The notes under the pieces: generated by a model | Database searches by the model: none | Told to the model about the DNA's origin: nothing | Seen by the model: the letters and a program-made list of their open reading frames with translations, nothing else | Shown: piece after piece, positions 58,932 to 60,916 of the stretch | How positions within the stretch are numbered: position 1 is the first letter of the stretch | Layout: each line of letters opens with the position of its first letter | NCBI GenBank assembly: GCA_947627615.1 | Contig: CANQWS010000019.1 | Span: 1-60,916, forward strand | Direction: 5' to 3' | Origin: an uncultured Muribaculaceae bacterium | GTDB lineage: Bacteria; Bacteroidota; Bacteroidia; Bacteroidales; Muribaculaceae | DNA: 60,916 nucleotides | Program-made: the position numbers and the translations under genes

Positions 58932-60598
58932 TTCTTTCCGCTGATGGTTTTCGGAGAGAGAATGTCACGGTAACGGGCCTGGTCGTGGAGTATGGCCGCA
59001 GCCGAGTCAATGGCCGCGTCATGACGCAGATAGCTTTCCACTCCGCCCGCGGTGTAATAGTAACGTGTGGCTATCTCGCGCTCCAGATAGGGGGTTATGG
59101 CGGCCCTGTTGGAATCGAGGTCACGGTCCAGGGGGCGGCGCATCATGGCGGTGAGGGTGTCGATCTGCGCACTGACTTCGGGCGTCATGTAGCCCTCGAT
59201 GCGGGCTGCCTCGCGGAGGCGGTCAAGGATGGTCTCGCACACCTTGTCGTAATTGAATTTGGCCGGGTCTATGAATGTTTTGAAATCGGCATAGATGCTG
59301 TCGGTCACGGTGAACTCGCCCGGAGGGGCTATGGATGGATGGGTGGCGAAATATTTGTTGGCATAGTCAAACGCCCAGTTGTCGCGGACCACATTGTAGG
59401 TGACGCGGCTCACATCGGGATAACCAACCTTTACGTCAGGGGTTATGCCTCCGCCGTCGCGGACCTCGCGTCCGGCGGCAGTATGGAACACCGAGGTGAG
59501 GCTGTCAGGGATTCTGGCCACGGTTCCGTCAGGGTTGCGGTGGGAGTAGTCAATGGCCTGGATAAGACGGCCTGAGGGGATGTAGTAACGCGCCACGGTC
59601 ACTTTGAGCAGTCCCTCGTAGGGAATCTCGCGGGTTGTCTGCACGAGTCCCTTGCCGAACGAACGCTCGCCCAGAATCACGGCCCTGTCGAGGTCCTGGA
59701 GCGCTCCGGCGGTGATTTCCGAGGCCGAGGCGGTTCCGGCGTCCGTCAGGACCACCAGAGGCAGGTCGGGAGCCACGGGCTTCTGCGAAGTCTTGTAGAC
59801 CTTTTCGTCAAGAACGCCCTTGCCGCGGGTGCGGAGCACCTCGGTTCCCTTAGGAAGGAAATAGCCGAGGATTCTGACGGCGCTCTCCAGATAACCGCCT
59901 CCGTTTTCGCGCAGGTCAAGGATAAGACCCTTGACATTGTCCTCCTTCACGAGGCGGTCAAGCGCGTCGAGCACCTCATCGGCCGATTTTTCGGAGAACT
60001 GCGAGAGCTGTATGTAGCCCAGATCGTCCTTGACCGTTCCGGAATAGGGCACGGACGGAATCTGGATTTTGTCACGGACAATTTCGACGGTGACTACGGA
60101 ATCCTGCACAAACGGGCGTTTCACGGTCACTTTCACCGTGGAACCGCGCTGGCCCTTGAGCCGCGAGCTGACCTGGTCGGAGGTCATGCCCAAGGTTGTC
60201 ACCGTGTCCACCATCATTATCAGATCGCCGGGACGGAGGCCGGCTGTGTCGGCGGGCGAACCCTGATGCGGCCCGGAGATGTAGACGTTGCCGTCGCGCT
60301 GCATGATGTATGACCCTATGCCGGCATATTCGCCGGTGTTGATGGCGCGGAAGTCTTCCTGAGCTTTGCGCGGCATATACTCCGTGTAGGGGTCCATGCG
60401 GTCAAGCATGGCGGCAATGGCCGTCTCCACGGCCTCGTCCATGTTGATGGTATCCACGTAGTTGCTCTGCAGCTCCTTGACAACGGAGCTGAATATCGAA
60501 AGGTTGGCGCTTATGTCCCTCTTGGGGCTGCGGGTCTCGGCCTGAGCCATCAATGCCACCGCCAGTATGGCTGTCACAGCGTAGAAAAGCTTCTTCAT
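58928..60598 (-). CDS. S41 family tail-specific protease (CtpA-like)
   Basis: 556 residues with a signal peptide (about 1-20). A helical N-terminal part (about 30-85) is followed by a PDZ domain (about 87-175, with AGIGSYI and GLRPGDLIMMVD) and the peptidase domain (about 190-370) with DLRENGGGYL. The catalytic dyad is Ser291 (TASASEI) and Lys316 (SFGKGLVQ), 25 residues apart as in E. coli Tsp. A C-terminal helical region follows (about 400-556). Such periplasmic enzymes trim C-termini of envelope proteins or control murein hydrolases. First gene of the pair with mfd. Confidence 0.94.
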   Translation of the reverse strand: MKKLFYAVTAILAVALMAQAETRSPKRDISANLSIFSSVVKELQSNYVDTINMDEAVETAIAAMLDRMDPYTEYMPRKAQEDFRAINTGEYAGIGSYIMQRDGNVYISGPHQGSPADTAGLRPGDLIMMVDTVTTLGMTSDQVSSRLKGQRGSTVKVTVKRPFVQDSVVTVEIVRDKIQIPSVPYSGTVKDDLGYIQLSQFSEKSADEVLDALDRLVKEDNVKGLILDLRENGGGYLESAVRILGYFLPKGTEVLRTRGKGVLDEKVYKTSQKPVAPDLPLVVLTDAGTASASEITAGALQDLDRAVILGERSFGKGLVQTTREIPYEGLLKVTVARYYIPSGRLIQAIDYSHRNPDGTVARIPDSLTSVFHTAAGREVRDGGGITPDVKVGYPDVSRVTYNVVRDNWAFDYANKYFATHPSIAPPGEFTVTDSIYADFKTFIDPAKFNYDKVCETILDRLREAARIEGYMTPEVSAQIDTLTAMMRRPLDRDLDSNRAAITPYLEREIATRYYYTAGGVESYLRHDAAIDSAAAILHDQARYRDILSPKTISGKK

Positions 60599-60758
60599 CC
60601 GGATGATTTATGTTGGGAAACGGGTTATTTTTTCTTGAAAACCGGTTATGGGTCATTTTTAGAGACCAAAGGTAGTCATTTATTATAACAATTCCATGCC
60701 CAAATATTTCAAATCGGGTCCATTTTTACATTTTATATCATTTTTTTGCCCGTAATGC

Positions 60759-60789
60759 TTGCATATCTCGGCGAAAGCGAGTAATTTTG
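60759..60789 (+). promoter_or_regulatory. Promoter of tRNA-Asn
   Basis: TTG (60759-60761), a 20-base spacer and TAATTTTG (60782-60789) match the consensus fully. Start is expected near 60796, leaving a precursor leader of about 47 bases before the tRNA. The rest of 60599-60758 is AT-rich and holds no gene. Confidence 0.7.
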
Positions 60790-60842
60790 CATCGCTAAAC
60801 TTCCGGAGGGAAGGCGGCCGGTTTTCCGGTCCGAAAGCAAAT

Positions 60843-60916
60843 GCTTCAGTAGCTCAGTTGGTTAGAGCACCTGACTGTTAATCAGGGGGTCGTTGGTTCA
60901 AGCCCATCCTGAAGCG
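60843..60916 (+). tRNA. tRNA-Asn (anticodon GTT)
   Basis: 74 bases to the discriminator G. Acceptor GCTTCAG/CTGAAGC pairs perfectly; the D arm has AGCTCAGTTGGTTAGAGC; the anticodon stem CCTGA/TCAGG holds loop CTGTTAA with anticodon GTT. The T arm GTTGG-TTCAAGC-CCATC has one T-T mismatch at its second pair. The window ends at the discriminator base, so an encoded CCA cannot be judged. Confidence 0.95.

Noticed and set aside
60843-60916. tRNA-Asn as an integration site
   Set aside because: No second copy of its 3' end was noticed in the window, and the sequence stops at the tRNA, so this cannot be judged.

Overview
The window looks like chromosomal DNA of a Bacteroidales bacterium, most probably of the Muribaculaceae/Bacteroides type. 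The reasons are a dcw (division and cell wall) cluster in the Bacteroidota gene order, a TonB receptor with DUF5689-type lipoproteins, Ser-type sulfatases with GH29 and GH110 glycosidases, lipoproteins with acidic residues after the lipobox cysteine, few Shine-Dalgarno sequences, and repeated promoters of the TTG-N19/20-TAnnTTTG type. Genes are tightly packed and no gap exceeds about 250 bases. I saw no rRNA, CRISPR array, insertion sequence or prophage.

Layout. (1) 222-2190, minus: an aldose-epimerase-like protein and a secreted EEP-family nuclease/phosphatase. (2) 2442-9817, plus: a TonB-dependent receptor and two multidomain lipoproteins rich in OB-fold-like domains, closed by a strong terminator. 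With the divergent nuclease this may form a nucleic-acid or phosphoester scavenging system. (3) 9923-13515, plus: operon trmB, mrp, radical SAM, LD-carboxypeptidase. (4) 13518-17474: Bax-inhibitor-1 protein, SGNH hydrolase, then a minus-strand operon of an Asp-rich lipoprotein, a membrane-anchored predicted pseudokinase and a GNAT-like protein. (5) 17630-22178, plus: GH3-superfamily protein, DUF4919, SIMPL and a Ser-type sulfatase. (6) 22254-26027, minus: a 1257-residue secreted fusion of a purple-acid-phosphatase-like module and a PI-PLC module. (7) 26221-41340, minus: the complete dcw run rsmH-ftsL-ftsI-murE-mraY-murD-ftsW-murG-murC-ftsQ-ftsA-ftsZ, ending in a textbook terminator. mraZ is missing from its usual place. 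(8) 41555-49044: a host-glycan module. A hybrid sensor kinase lacking a receiver domain is translationally coupled to a GH110-like alpha-1,3-galactosidase. It is divergent from a sulfatase coupled to a GH29 fucosidase, and two face-to-face promoters lie between them. (9) 49022-54329: birA, a YfhO-like membrane protein, a shrunken methyltransferase-family relative, xerD and a small lipoprotein with a C-terminal membrane helix. (10) 54563-60916: a self-inhibited Fic protein with a 12-bp tandem repeat, mfd, an S41 protease and tRNA-Asn(GTT) at the right edge.

How it fits together. The core is growth and envelope machinery: peptidoglycan precursors and septation, peptidoglycan recycling by LD-carboxypeptidase, tail-specific protease, chromosome dimer resolution and transcription-coupled repair. 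Interspersed are secreted scavenging functions aimed at host mucin glycans, phospholipids/phosphoesters and possibly extracellular nucleic acids. All functional calls come from reading motifs and family resemblance by eye; no database search was run.
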